Assembly (NCBI GenBank): GCA_026214975.1
Contig: JAOBSW010000625.1
Location: 1-64,000 of the forward strand
Direction: 5' to 3'
DNA from: Gentiana macrophylla
Lineage: Eukaryota > Streptophyta > Magnoliopsida > Gentianales > Gentianaceae
Length of the DNA: 64,000 nt
Each line of letters starts with the position of its first letter. Positions within the stretch are counted from its first letter, which is position 1. Position numbers and translations under genes: made by a program. Below the pieces are notes generated by a model. It did no database searches and had not been told where the DNA came from. It saw only the letters and a list, made by a program, of their open reading frames with translations. This document shows positions 10,966-22,586 of the stretch, one piece after another.

Positions 10966-11622
10966 ATCCATAACGTTGTTTCAGGACCAATCTATAGACG
11001 ACACGTGGAAGGGAGTAAAACCCTGTATCGTCACTTGTATACTTGACATCTGACTTTAATTGACTAAGTCAGAGTACACCATTCAGTTTCTTCTTTTCCT
11101 GGTAACTGATAATCTTTGTCCTTAAGATTATTCAGTTTTTCATGATCTATAGTTCGATTCTGTGTCACCACAAACTTGCTCGAATCGACTTATAGTCACG
11201 ACTTAATCGACTTCTAAGCGAGTTTGCTACCTCTGTTTCTTGATCTTTCAGAATCGAGTCTATGTCCTCGAGTTCTTGATCTTCTAGATAAGCCAGCGAG
11301 TTTGTGACCCTCAATGAACTTATCTTCTTGATTCTTGCATTCTCGAGTTTGAACCTCGATTCTTCATGTGCATACTCGTCTTCTTGTTATGACTCATTTG
11401 TTACTTCGCCTAGTTCCTATTTTATTACAATGCTTGTCTGAAACGACCTATACAAGGTTCAGACTCTAGATAGAACTTATACACTTTATCTCTAGACCAT
11501 TGCTTGCTCCTTCTTTCATTATGCACTATAACAGTTAGTTATGACTTCATCATCAAGGGTTGTAAGTGATTTGTATAATTACATGACGAATCATCATCAA
11601 AACATAAATAATATTTCCAACA

Positions 11623-12110
11623 GACTTCAACATTTTCCACGCAGAGCTCCTTTGCTAGTTTAAGCCTGGCTATAACTGCTTCGTATTCGGCTTGATTATT
11701 TGTGGCCGGAAACTCGAACCTTAAGGCTTTTTCGATTTCCTCCGTTGTTCCAGGCTCCATCAAAATCACTCCGGCTCCACAACCATTTCGATTAGATGCC
11801 CGTCCACATACAATTGCCAATATTGATCGGGCTTACTTCTGACCGCAGCAGGCTCTAGTGGTGCCGGCGAACTTGGTTGTAACGAACTGAAACTTGTCTC
11901 TACAATAAATCTGGCAACGTTTGACCCATGATAGCTTTTCTAGGTTGATATTGTATGTCGAATTCAGTGATTTCTATAGCCCATCTGAGGAGTCGACCTG
12001 AAAGGTCTGGTTTATGCAGTATCTGGCACATTTGACTATCCGTTAAAACAATTATTGTGTGCGAAGTAAAGTAGCCCCTGAGTTTGCGGGCAGCGATAAC
12101 AAGCGAGTAG
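11623..12110 (-). pseudogene. element 2 RNase H and second RNase H (fragment)
   Basis: The part nearer 12110 encodes the end of the gypsy RNase H: an AARKLRGYF block and LTDSQMCQILHKPDLSGR. After a short linker the second, archaeal-type RNase H begins with RNGCGAGVILMEPG and ATNNQAEYEAVIARLKLA. It stops at 11623, where the element 1 LTR starts. The rest of this domain and the integrase are not in the window. The AGTAG at 12106-12110 is one TSD copy of the solo LTR. Confidence 0.88.
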
Positions 12111-12450
12111 TGTTAAGGGTGATTTTATACGTTTTATAAGGATATATTTTGTAACAATTCTCTCCATATTCGTTTGTTTTTCATAGAAATCGAGCTTTAT
12201 ATTGAAATATTGAGCAAATGAGTTTTAGAAGTATTAAAGTGCAAAATCGAGCTAATTATGTGATTTTATTGGATAAATATCTTTAGATGTAAGATGTTAC
12301 ATTTTGCATGTTTTTATCGTGATGTGGGTACGCTTGCATGAGGTGAAAGAAGCTTAAAAGATGTTCAAGTGATGATTTGCATGGAAGGAAAGAGATAGAG
12401 ATGAAGTTGGAATGAAGATCAAGATGAATTTGGAAGAAAAAGGGACTGAA

Positions 12451-12601
12451 CTGGCGTCCAAGCTCCGTCCAGAGTGGACGGGCGTCCATAAAAGTGAACT
12501 GGCATCCAGGGAAGATTTTTGATTCAGAGAGTTTGGACGCCATAGTGAACGAGCGTCCAGAGGCACCAGACTGGCGTCCAGAAGGTCTGGACTGGCATCC
12601 A
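12451..12601. repeat. short repeated motif (CTGGCRTCCA) in U3 of the solo LTR
   Basis: Variants of GGCRTCCA occur at about 12451, 12481, 12499, 12553, 12571 and 12592, and once inverted (TGGACGCCA, 12534). The cluster lies just upstream of the TATA box, where enhancer repeats of LTRs sit. Confidence 0.7.
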
Positions 12602-12634
12602 ACACCGACATAGCAGCAGCCGACCTATTTTTCC

Positions 12635-12642
12635 TATAAATA
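12635..12642 (+). promoter_or_regulatory. TATA box of the solo LTR
   Basis: TTCCTATAAATAGCAGC is a strong plant TATA context. It gives the + orientation of the LTR and places transcription start near 12670. Confidence 0.7.
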
Positions 12643-12714
12643 GCAGCGCGATTTCAACCCTAAGACACACATTATCGACTCTTATTGATACATACTCATA
12701 AGAAGAAAACCCTA

Positions 12715-12752
12715 GGCGGCCCCAGCCCCCTTTTGGGAGGCTGGGGTGGCGG
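12715..12752 (+). other. GC-rich hairpin in the R/U5 part of the solo LTR
   Basis: CCCCAGCC (12720-12727) and GGCTGGGG (12739-12746) form a perfect 8-bp stem with a CCC/GGG extension and a small loop. It lies about 75-80 bp after the TATA box in otherwise AT-rich sequence, so it would sit near the 5' end of the RNA. Confidence 0.65.
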
Positions 12753-13581
12753 TTAGATTAGGTTTTATTTTCGTTTTTTTTTTTTCTGTTCTTGTTCGTC
12801 CATGCTGATGCCCTTCAAGCTGTGAACTGGAGCATCCATGGTTACTTTTCAGCAGCGTTTTTGATTTCTCTCTTGGATAATCTTGTGAGTGATTTTATTT
12901 AGAGTTTGTATCTTTCCTTTGTTTATTTGTTTATGCAATCGATATCGGAAGATGTATTGCTATTTGATGTTTACCGTATGATGGAAATCGGTGTAAACCT
13001 TAGATCACCATAGGAAAGATTAGACTTTTAACCTTGACATAACGGAAGTTGATAGGTTAGATTTCTAGGTTGTTAGATCTAATAAATCTTGCACCTTGTT
13101 TTGAGAGCATTAATCTCTATAGATCGGAAGATGATGAGATTGATAGGCGGATTACTTACGGAAGTAGGAATTCATACCTTTGATTAGGTGAACCACAACT
13201 TTGATTGAATCATCATAAGATAATCTCAGGAAGAATTAAGGGTTGCGGGATGGTGGATCATGTTTGTTCTATGTTGATTTGCTTGATCATTATCATGATA
13301 GTTAGCTTTATTGTTTTCTTAGTTGTAGTTTTATTTTATTTGCTTTTGTTCGCATAGCGATATTTTTCTGGCTTTGGGTGACAATCCTCTGTCGATTTAT
13401 TTTCCGTTTAGTTTAGGTTTAGGAATAATTGTATCAACCTTAGGAGAATTAATGAACTAGATACCCCGATTCCCTGTGATCGACTCCGGTATAATCGCTA
13501 TACTACGATCCCTACACTTGGGGAATACCGGATTTATAAATTTTATTACTTGTTTGTTTTCGTTAGATAAAATCCGTGACA

Positions 13582-15170
13582 AGTAGGCTAATTTTTCAAC
13601 ATTAAAATAGCGACTCTCCACCGGACTGAGAGCCCTGCTTACATAATAGGCAGGATTTTGGAGGGTTCTGGCCTCCTTGACAAGAACGGCGGCAACAGCC
13701 CGGTCCAAAGCCGCCAGGTACAAAAACAAAATATCTCATTCTACAGGGCTAATCAAAAGAGGTGGCTTCCCTAGATATTCTTTTAGAGCTTGAAACGCCT
13801 GCGAACACTCTGCGCTCCCTGAAAAAGTCTTGTCACCTTTGAGAATTTTGAAGAAGGGAAGACACTTCTCCGCTGATTTTGATATGAAATGACCAAGCGC
13901 AATGATGCAGCCATTGAGCCTTTGGACTTCCTTGATGGTCGTGGGCTCCTGCATGTCGAGCAAAGCTTGTATTTTCTTTTCCGGATTAGCCTCGATGCCA
14001 CGACGACTAACCATAAATCCCAAAAACTTGCCTGCCTGGACACCAAAAGTACATTTAGCCGGATTGAGTGCTTTCGGACGTTGCTGAAAGTTTCCTGAAG
14101 GTCAGCGGCGTGACCGTCCCCAGCGGACTTGACAACCATATCGTCAATGTAAGCCTCCATATTTTTGCCTATTTGCGAACTGAAAGCCCTGTTGACCATT
14201 CGCTGATAAGTTGAACCCGTATTTTTTAGCCCGAAGGGCATCATTTCATAATAGTACAAACCCCCAGCAGCTCTGAAGGCCGTTTTCTCCTTGTCAGACT
14301 CAGCCATCTGCACTTGATGATACCCCGAATATGCGTCCAAAAAACTAAGAACCTCAAAACCAGAGATGGAGTCTACTAACCGATCGATTCGCGGAATCTG
14401 ATAAGGGTCTTTCGGGCAAGCTTTGTTGATGTCAGTGAAATCGACGCACATTCTCCACTTACCATTGTGCTTATTTACCATAACTACATTTGCTAGCCAA
14501 GTAGGATAGGCGAGCTCTTTTATAATCCCTGCTTGCAAGAGCTTCCCGACCTCTACTTTCACTGCCACTTCCTTTTCGGTCGAAAACTGGCATGCTCGTT
14601 GCTGTACTGGTTTGAAAGTAGAGTCGATGTTGAGACAATTCAGGGCGATGTCGGCCTCAACCCCTCTCATATCTGTTACTATCCAGGAAAATGCATCCAA
14701 ATTTTCCTTAAGAAGTGCGACCAGGGCTTCTTTTTCACAAGGACTCAGCCGAGCTCCTATCTTGACTTTCTGATCGGGGTATTTATCATTGATAACTACC
14801 TCGACCAAATCATCTTCTGCCGTAAAGTCGGGCTCATCTCTAACTTGCAAAGTGTCACGCTCCACTTTGGCGGGTGCTGTCTCCCCCATTACCCTGATCA
14901 TGTTGATGTTTTCCATGTTTTCCGGTTGCTCGATTCGTGCTCTTTTGTTCCCGGTCCTCAACTCTTGTATTTATGTGAGGACAGCTGCAGGTTCGCTGAT
15001 CGACGTTCCGATCCTGTCCCCCACATAAAACTTCACCCACTGGTGTGGATGGAAGTTACCATATGAAATTGTTTCAAAGCTGGCGTTCCAATTATCATGT
15101 TATAATTGGACTGAAGATCGACCACAAAAAACACTACCTTTTCAGTGCGAAATGGTGCATAATCTCCCAT
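13582..15170 (-). pseudogene. element 2 protease end, RT and start of RNase H
   Basis: From the right on the minus strand: the protease C-terminal block YNMIIGTPALKQF (about 15100), a linker, and the RT frame (14961 downwards). RT contains FSWIVTDMRGV, MCVDFTDINKACPKD and LSFLDAYSGYHQVQM, with the palm motif YIDDMVVKSA near 14139-14151. After a frame change near 14020 come the RT thumb (FMVSRRGIEANPEK) and connection, then RNase H with YYVSRALSPVE and VEKLAY, where the solo LTR cuts in. At least three frame changes separate the pieces. Similarity in order and motifs to element 1 is clear, but sequence divergence is large, so it is a different Tat family. Confidence 0.9.
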
Positions 15171-17217
15171 CTATACATCCAAGTCGATGGCCCCCTTGAC
15201 TTGTATTTTGTGATTAGTGAAGCCCTCAAGGGTGCCATTATGCGGTCTCAAATTAGAGTCTCTGAACCCTAATTCTTTGAAACAGTTGTAGTAGAGGATG
15301 TCGCGGCATGCTCTAGTGTCAATCATTACCCTGTTGATGCATGCCCGATTGATAACTACCGAAATGGATAAACACATATCTTTCGTATTGATCGAAGTCA
15401 CTAACTCGCTTCGAGTAAATGCGAGAGGTTGCTCGTTCCCTCGCAGGACTACAGGCTTTTCCACATGTTTGTTAATGGAGCCGATGCGACTCTTGATCTG
15501 ATTGTTACTTGGAGGAGGCTCTGTTATTATTCTGATGTTCCTGTCGAACTGGCGAGCTTGCTGATTCCTCCTGTCCGGCCCACCGGCCTCTAGCTTGTAA
15601 TGATCATGGTGTCCGTGAGCAAGTAACTTTTCTATTGCTCGCTTGAACTGGATACACTCATCGGTTGTATGACCCTTATCTCTTTGGTAGCCGTAATATT
15701 TAGACGCATCGCGGCGTGTATCCGGAACCATAGGGTAGGGCTTAGGTAGTTCGTCTCTCACTTCGTTCATCATCTGGTGTATGATATTCGAAGAGGTGTA
15801 AAGTGCTCCTCTTTAAATCTCTCAGGCTTTTTGACATCCCGATCAGTACTTCTGCGGGTATCCCTAGGCGGACTGCGCTCAGCCCTCTGTTTGCCTTTAT
15901 TGGACGAAGACGCTCCTTCGTTTACCGCAGTGGCGATATACTTCCTGGTTGAGCTCAACATTTCTTGTAAGTTTGTTGGTGGGGTTAAAGCGAAATAAGA
16001 CTTCAAATACCCGGGTTTCAGCCCCGTTTCAAAACTGCTCATAACGACGTTGTCCGCTAAACCCCTTGTTAGCTCATACACTTTGTAGAACCGCTCATAG
16101 TAGCTGTGAGTTCCATCATTCTCGCCCTGTCGGACCTTATGCAGGTCGATGTGTGTCTTTTTGGGCCCTCCGACTGATCTGAACTGTGCTATAAATTTGT
16201 TGATCAAATCATCCCAAGATAAGATCGAACCCGGAGAAAGACCGCGGATCCATGATGCTGCCCTGTCCTGCATTGATCCCACAAAAGCTATGCACCAGGC
16301 CTCGTCGCTAGATGTACACAAGCTGATTCTGCTTTGAAATGCGGATAGCCAATCCAGAGGATCCTTGGCTCCATGGTAATTAATGAAATTTGGGTAGTGA
16401 GTTCCCCCTCTTGGCGCCGCTTTCAAAATACTGGGATGAAGTACACTTGTTCCCCAAGTCGGAACAACTTTAACACCTGCCGTACCCTTTTGCAACTCCT
16501 CTATCTGCTTTTTCATTATGCCCATTTCCACATGATTTTGAGGGAGGGGCGGGAGTGCAACATAGCCTCCTTCTACTTGCGAGTCCCCCTGGCCTTCCAT
16601 GCGGGTACGGACCTGTCGAGGATTCCTAGGTCTCCCTGGGGCTGCACTGCGATCGTCGACCACGGGCCCCAGACGACCTAAAGCTGATTTCCTATCTCCC
16701 CTTGGATGTGAAGTTGCGTGGCTGCTTCCCTCCATTTCTAATCACTGGGTTGAACTGTTTTTGGGGGAATTAGAGTGGGATGTACCTCTGTTTGTGCGGG
16801 TTGTGGAGGGTTAAATTTGCGGATAGGTTGGGGTGGTAGTCCTTCCGCGATTAGCAGCGCATTTCCTACTCGCATTTCCTCTACATATTCCATGTGTGCT
16901 TGTAGAGCTATCTTATACGAGTCTTGTTGTGGGGACACTCCCCCTGCTGAAACAGCCTCTTGTTCGTTGTTTGGGTTAGAAGTCCCAGCGATTCCTTTCC
17001 CTTTATTTTTCCTAAGTGCCTCCTCATGTATTTCGCGAGCTCGGGTCCTTTCCCGGATGTACGCCCGCATGTCGGTTGTGAGGGCAAGTCTGGCATCGGC
17101 CCCATCAGACATAACCCTCCTGCTTGCTTCTCCATGCAGCGTGCTCGCTCCACGTGGCGGGCCTTGATTGCCAGCTTTAGTCGGTGTTGCAGGGTTTATG
17201 TTTTTCCCGCCAGCCAT
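15171..17217 (-). pseudogene. element 2 Gag and start of protease
   Basis: Three consecutive pieces in different frames. The N-terminal part (17217-16738) starts MAGGKNINPATPTKAG and is followed by charged, low-complexity sequence; its first residues resemble the Gag of element 3. The core (16735-15770) holds the Gag domain, with GTHYPNFINYHGAKDPLDW and RAASWIRGLSPGSI. The last piece (15773-15171) contains a degenerate zinc knuckle (YYGYQRDKGHTTDEC, one Cys apparently lost to Tyr) and the protease active-site region, where IDTRACRDIL replaces the usual D-T/S-G. Frameshifts near 16736 and 15771 and the altered active site mark it as dead. The start at 17217 is 390 bp from the primer binding site. 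Confidence 0.88.
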
Positions 17218-17607
17218 GACTTAGGATATTTTGTGGATATTTTGGATAGGGGTTTTAGATATTTCTGGATAAAAATACTTAGGGTGAATGGTGTGCATTT
17301 TCCAGGTGGTTTGTAGCTAAACAACCAAGCTTTCTTATTACTTGAAGATCCGAAACCGACAGGGGGTGTATAAACCAACCTGGGTAATAAAGATGGACTC
17401 GAGTGCGAGTTTGCAATGAATTTGTTGATCTCTTCTCTGTGTTTGTTGCTGAGATGAGGAGAGTGGTGATTTCTAGGCTGGATTATCCCAGAAGATCAAA
17501 TCTTTGGTGACTGGTAGATCAACGGTGGTGGTATCCTCGTCTGAGACACCGTGGAATCGTCTTTGCGGTAGAGCAAGTGATCTCCTGAAGCTGAGTGATG
17601 ATGATTT

Positions 17608-17626
17608 TCCCGGTAGCGGAGCCAAC
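17608..17626 (-). other. primer binding site of element 2
   Basis: On the minus strand GTTGGCTCCGCTACCGGGA follows the LTR end CATCA. The same form with one change recurs at element 3 (54810-54829). Confidence 0.75.
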
Positions 17627-18235
17627 TGATGTTATGCTGAACACCAAATTTGCGGTAGCAGTGCTTATCTTGAGGATATGAGGCTTATATGTGTGATTTC
17701 TCCGGAGAGAGCTCGGTGGTGTGCAAGAACAAGGGTGTCCGATAAGTGTTTGGTGAAGAACAATCGAATGAGTCGACAAATTGGCAGAGTGTATCTGCTT
17801 ATATTAGTTCTTGGATGCCTTTCTATTACATTGTGATCCCAAATTTATAGGCGAAGACTATGTCGGTTTACTGTTCATGACAAGACAATTAAGAATACAT
17901 AATTAGAGATAAATATGCATGTAATACAAGTGGCCTAGCCAGCTGTCAGGATTGGCCAGCTGGAGTGATAAGCATGGCGAGTGGGGGGCAGCGGACAATG
18001 GACTCATACATGCCTTGTCTTGAAATCAGCTTGACCATATGGGTAGAAATCACACGGAGAGGAGGAGTCTGGCTTACGACCAGCGGACAGGATCCGGCAT
18101 ACTGGTGGCGGGTAGGACACGACTTACGAACAGCGGGTAGGATCCGACTTATGTGCGCGGACAGAGGGGAAAGAGGCCCCATACCATCGTTATTGGGCCG
18201 TGATAATAGGCCCAATCTAGATGAACATGGCCCCA
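17627..18235 (-). repeat. 5' LTR of element 2 (about 0.6 kb)
   Basis: The inner edge is exact (minus strand ends CATAACATCA before the primer site). The outer edge is set only by the resumption of copia coding sequence near 18236. A minus-strand TATA box, CTATAAATTT, lies at 17841-17850. It shares short blocks with the element 3 LTR (GGCTTATATG, GACAAATTGGC). Confidence 0.7.
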
Positions 18236-18794
18236 ATCCGATTCGGGTATATCAAATGTCCAGAGTGGAACAAGAAGGAAAATTATACATAGATAAAAAA
18301 AGGAAGATGAGTTGTTGTTGATGGCACATACAGAATCACATAAAGCAAAAAAAAGGGTGAAGCGCAGTTTCTCAACTCTGGATGCTCAAATCATATGTGT
18401 GCAAATTGAGGTATGTTTACAAGCATGGATACAACATTTCCCCATATTGTAAAGCTGAGGAACAATAGCAAAATGAAAGTTATTGGAAAAAGAGTGATGA
18501 AAATAATTTTTAAAGGAATCGGCTATGTCATTGGTGATGTGTACTATGTACCTGAACTCAAGAACAATCTTTTGAGCATAGGACAACTTCAAGAGAAGGG
18601 ATTGTCAGTGTCGTTTGAGAATGGTGTGTGTGTACCATTTATCATCCAAAGAGAGGAAATATGGCAGAGTCTATTATGAGTACAAACAGGATGTTTGTTC
18701 TTCTGTGAATCGCATGTTACCGTCGAGGAAGAAAATTGTCTACAAATCAATGCCACAGATCAATATAAGATTTGGCATTATCGTTATGGGCATC
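18236..18794 (+). pseudogene. old copia: Gag zinc-knuckle end, protease, start of integrase
   Basis: The first residues (GYIKCPEWNKKENY) are the second half of a Gag zinc knuckle with its following linker. A frame change near 18350 leads to the protease block with SGCSNHM, the degenerate copia active site. GDVYYVPELKNNLLSIGQL (about 18535-18592) is the conserved protease-to-integrase linker. The piece ends in the pre-integrase motif WHYRYGHL, cut at 18794 by the gypsy array. The bases GCATC (18790-18794) are the left TSD copy. Confidence 0.88.
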
Positions 18795-20247
18795 TGATGT
18801 GTGATTTTCAATATAATCACTAAATGCTACCGCAAGCGCACGGCTTATCGAGTAGTACTTAGGATGTCAATCCCACAGAGACTTGTAGTCAATCACCAAA
18901 CAATTCCCGATTTTTATTAGCTAGACGAATCAAATTCTTGGAGGTTTTTATCTACGAATCCTAAAATTAAATAAAATAAAGATAATATAACTACTGAGCC
19001 AAGAACTTCAAGATTTAGGTAATAGAATTAAAGGTTTAAAGGCATTTCTTGTATTTGGATCCACACAGGCGTTGTTACACACGAATTTCAACAATCTTTC
19101 TATCAATATGAATCTTCCATTTATGAAGACCAATTATCAAATATTACACGTAAACATTCTTTCGAACTATTATCGTGATTCTACCTAGTTTTATCCTACA
19201 TTTAGTTTCCTACAATGAAGAATAAAATTAGATGCATTGAAATACCATAATTATGGGCCACTTTAGTTATAACCTAATTTTCATTGAAGAAATCCCTAAA
19301 GATTTGATCTTGGTTTCTAGGTTATCGATTAATTAATACTTTTTCTGTCATCAATTAATCGAATGAAGTTTTTCATGCAATCCTACGGCCATTCACTCCT
19401 TCGAGATATTATTTTCGGAAAAATACATGAATAAGCATACAAGATCAAATTCATAAACATGACGAAAATCCTTTATCAATGAAAAGATTGTATCTTTAAA
19501 ACTATATAATCATCGCCGGGCTTTTCCTAATCCAAGAAACTAATATTTACTCTCGTAACATATCAAGATTCCAAGATTCAATCATATAATTCATACTTGG
19601 ACAAGAAAAATAAATAAATAGAATAAAGGAGAAAAGAGATAGAGAGAAAGCGTCAAAGTATTGCATAAATAATCAAACCTCGAAAAAGCTTCGTTCTTGA
19701 ATTCTTAAAACCTAAAATCCTTGTTCTTGGGGATGGGAGAAGATGATGATGAAGAGGAGAAATAGTCGCCCCAAAATCTGATGAAAAATGCGTGAATCCT
19801 GAATTGTACGACTTAAAAGAATAAAAAGGGGATAATTACATCATATAATAAGTTTCCATAATTAATTTAATCAAGAAAATCTTTAAAAATCAAATATCTA
19901 TCAATCTTGGACTCTTTTAGTATGTGGACTCCTCATTTTCAATGAAAAACACGCCATTATCAATGAAAACACGTTGGTGAAAGTTTCCACCAATCAGAAC
20001 ATTTCATTGGTGAGGATCAGATTTCTGAAAACTGTCACACCCTGGGTGTGACAGAAGCTGGTTTTTGAACTCTTCCACTTTAGCTCCGTTTTGGGCCTTT
20101 TTCTTCTAATCTCGCATCATTCTGCAATAATTCAAACATGCGTAGTAATCTAGCCCAAAAAGGATAAAAACATCTCTAAATAACAACATACGACACCAAA
20201 TTGAGTCCAAAACATCTAGGATTATTCGACTTTTTAGGAACTTATCA
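18795..20247 (-). repeat. LTR 1 of the array (3'-most on the minus strand)
   Basis: It begins TGATGTGTGATTTTCA and ends GGAACTTATCA on the + strand. It shares variants with LTR 3 that LTR 2 lacks (GAAATCCCTAAAG near 19290; CTTTTTCTGTCATC near 19340). A perfect palindrome, CTGTCACACCC/GGGTGTGACAG, lies near 20033-20056. Confidence 0.93.
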
Positions 20248-22141
20248 CTCCCCCAAGCTTAAGACTTAGCTTGTCCCCAAGCAAACAAAAAAACTCAAGA
20301 CGAGACGGACTAAGAAGATCACACATGACATAGCATTAAAAAAAGATGTACAACACACGAGCATTAATAAAATTCATTCCGGCATTCAAAACACAAGACA
20401 TAGACTAACGAATCCTTCTTATCATACCAGGAGCAAAAGTGAACAAAAATTATCAATGGGAATCAACATAGACCAAGCAAATAGACCCTCACGGGATAGA
20501 TCACTCAACGCTCAATGTTTGTGAGGTGACTAAACTCTCAAGCTCATTCCATTGAAAATGTCCTACTATATGCTTGTATAACGTCTCATATCAATCACCA
20601 AGGCATTGTGCAACACATAAATCATAAGGTCTTTGGGAAAAAGGATGGTAAGTGAGAATAGCCCAAGTAGGGAAAAAATGGTGATAGGTGAAGGAAAAGG
20701 TATAAGAGATGGAAAAAACCATTAGAACTAGCAAAACACATGACTAACAAACTTCAACGTCATACAAGTGCAAGGGGGTCCAACGCTTTATTTGCAAACC
20801 AAAGAAAATACAAAGGATAATTTTTCTACTTTAGGAGAATAATGATACAACTCTCTCTTTATTTCTAATATAGAACAAACAAGAATTAAGAGGTTATTTT
20901 TTTTAGATTGCCTCTTTCATTGATTTTTTTTTCAATTTTTTTTCATTTTTTTTTTTATTTTTTCATTCTTTTTTCTTTTTTTCTTTCAAACTAAGAAACA
21001 AACAAATTGTACCAATTTAGATTTCCCCCAAGCTTAATCATTACATACTAAGTACAAGAAATTTGATAGTCACGTGCTCCAATTAGTTCTAAGGTTGGGT
21101 GAAAGGAATTGGGCTACCTCTTTTCAGGTTGTTCAATGTATGGTGTAGTGAAAGTAAGGTAAAGTGGGAAAAATATGTAATAAAGATCAATGTTCAAAAG
21201 GTATAAAGTATATAATGTGGTGGAAGATAGAAACGAATGCCTCAATCATTTCTATGTGTTTGCACATACCAAAGTAACATCAACAAGACTCAACAAAAGT
21301 TCTAAAGGAACAAATCCAAAGAAAAGAAAATACGCACAAATTTAGGGTGAGACTGAAGTGGTCAGTCATATGGCTGGAACAATATCTCACCGGGTTATTT
21401 GTCTATTCACTCGGACTATATTGTTTCCTAAAGAAAATAATGGCACTTTCAAACATTATATTTTAAAAAATGATTTTTCACTCCATTTCATGCATTTTTC
21501 TTGTCAGAACAAACGATATCAATTTTCATGCATTGCAAAACTCATCTAAAGTAGCTATGTGTGATCATCAAAACCATCATAACAAAACGACACAACTGAC
21601 TCGACTGACAATGACTACGACTCTTGATTGCATAAAAGAGAGACGTGCACAAATGTCCTCGCACCCCCACACTAAAAGGTTGCATTGTCCTCAATGTAAT
21701 TAAATTAAATCATGAGAGGGTAAAAAAGAAAACTCACAAGATGCAATGGGCGGCCACCTTGTGTGCATATCATCACGCTCTGAACATCGTAGTCCTGGAG
21801 AATCTTCTTTTAACTCTGTGGTGGTGGAAAGTGGAGAGTTGAGAGTTACTGGAGCTCCGGCAAAGTCACCGGGATTGTGTGGTTGTTCTTTTCATTGTGG
21901 CTTTGTTTTAGGAGTAATATATCTCGAAAATTCTTAGTTGTTCCCTTGAGATGGAGTGGAGGTATAAAGGTGGAAGAAAAATATGATAAAAGAAAAGAAA
22001 AGAAAATATATTTTTTTTTATTAAGAAGAAGGTGATTTTTTTTATTTTTTTTTTGAACGATGAAGATGATTGGGGGAGGGAGACGATGCAGGGAGAAGGG
22101 GGGGAATAAAATTTGGGTTTGGAAAAGATAATGGGAAAACG

Positions 22142-22174
<33 letters not shown>

Positions 22175-22586
22175 GATTATTGACTTTGGGGTTTGCTGGG
22201 CCGAAAATTTTGGTGGAAACTTTTTTTTTCTTTTTTTTTTTGTGTGGAAAAAAGGCCTATGTCACACCCAAGGTGTGATAAATTCTGTTTTTTTGTTTTT
22301 TTTTTTTTCTTTTTCACACCACACTCATTGTCATTAACCACGTCATAGGTGTGATCTCCAAACGCTCGTTTTCTCCAAATGCAATGGCCTTCAAATACCA
22401 CTCGTGCACATCTTTATTTCTACAAAATAAACATAAAAACAAAACAAACTAAGACCAAAGGACCGAGAAGACAACTCTCTTCATTTATTTATTCATCAAA
22501 CAAGTAGAAAGAAAAAAATAAAAATAAAAATAAAAAACACATTCTGAATTTATAGTCTTCAGTTGGACTATCTTTAAACATCATTG

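Larger units (their letters stand above)
1461..11622 (-). mobile_element. Ty3/gypsy element 1, Tat clade, with antisense ORF
   Basis: Read on the minus strand: 5' LTR (11622-10338), primer binding site, gag, protease, RT, RNase H, a second RNase H, integrase, a 77-bp tandem repeat, then an ORF on the opposite strand. The 3' LTR is not seen; it should lie left of the window beyond the copia insertion. A second RNase H before integrase marks the Tat clade, and an antisense ORF after pol is known from its Grande/Retand-type members. The element sits in the RNase H region of element 2, so it is younger than element 2 and older than the copia at 1-1460. One TSD copy would be GACTT at 11623-11627; the partner is outside. 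Confidence 0.88.
10338..11622 (-). repeat. 5' LTR of element 1 (1,285 bp)
   Basis: On the minus strand it begins TGTTGGAAATATTATT and ends CGTCATCGTCA, directly before the primer binding site. The right edge is clear because element 2 coding sequence resumes at 11623. A TATA box lies at 10530-10537, and a 117-bp unit is duplicated at 10732-10965. The partner LTR is outside the window. Confidence 0.85.
12111..13581 (+). repeat. solo gypsy LTR (1,471 bp)
   Basis: It starts TGTTAAGGGTGATTTTATAC and ends ATCCGTGACA. It is flanked by the 5-bp duplication AGTAG (12106-12110 and 13582-13586), and removing it joins the two halves of the element 2 RNase H. It holds a TATA box (12635-12642), a hairpin in the presumed R/U5 part, and a 3' region with ATCGACTCCGG and TACACTTGGGGA, wording typical of Athila/Tat LTR ends. 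No interior or partner LTR is present, so it is a solo LTR left by LTR-LTR recombination. Confidence 0.9.
11623..18235 (-). mobile_element. Ty3/gypsy element 2, Tat clade, interrupted twice
   Basis: On the minus strand: 5' LTR (about 18235-17627), primer binding site, gag, protease, RT, RNase H and the start of the second RNase H, where element 1 cuts it at 11623. The rest, with the 3' LTR, lies left of the window. A solo LTR (12111-13581) splits the first RNase H. The left flank of its LTR meets the Gag zinc knuckle of the older copia, so element 2 probably jumped into that copia. All its frames carry several shifts. Confidence 0.85.

Noticed and set aside
10765..10971. Minus-strand frame with an internal protein repeat
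   Set aside because: It is the translation of the 117-bp tandem duplication in the LTR; there is no start context or conservation.
22142..22170. 29-bp A run as the tail of a retroposed copy
   Set aside because: It lies inside an interior whose near copy has a shorter interrupted run at the same place; it is a simple repeat that changed in length.
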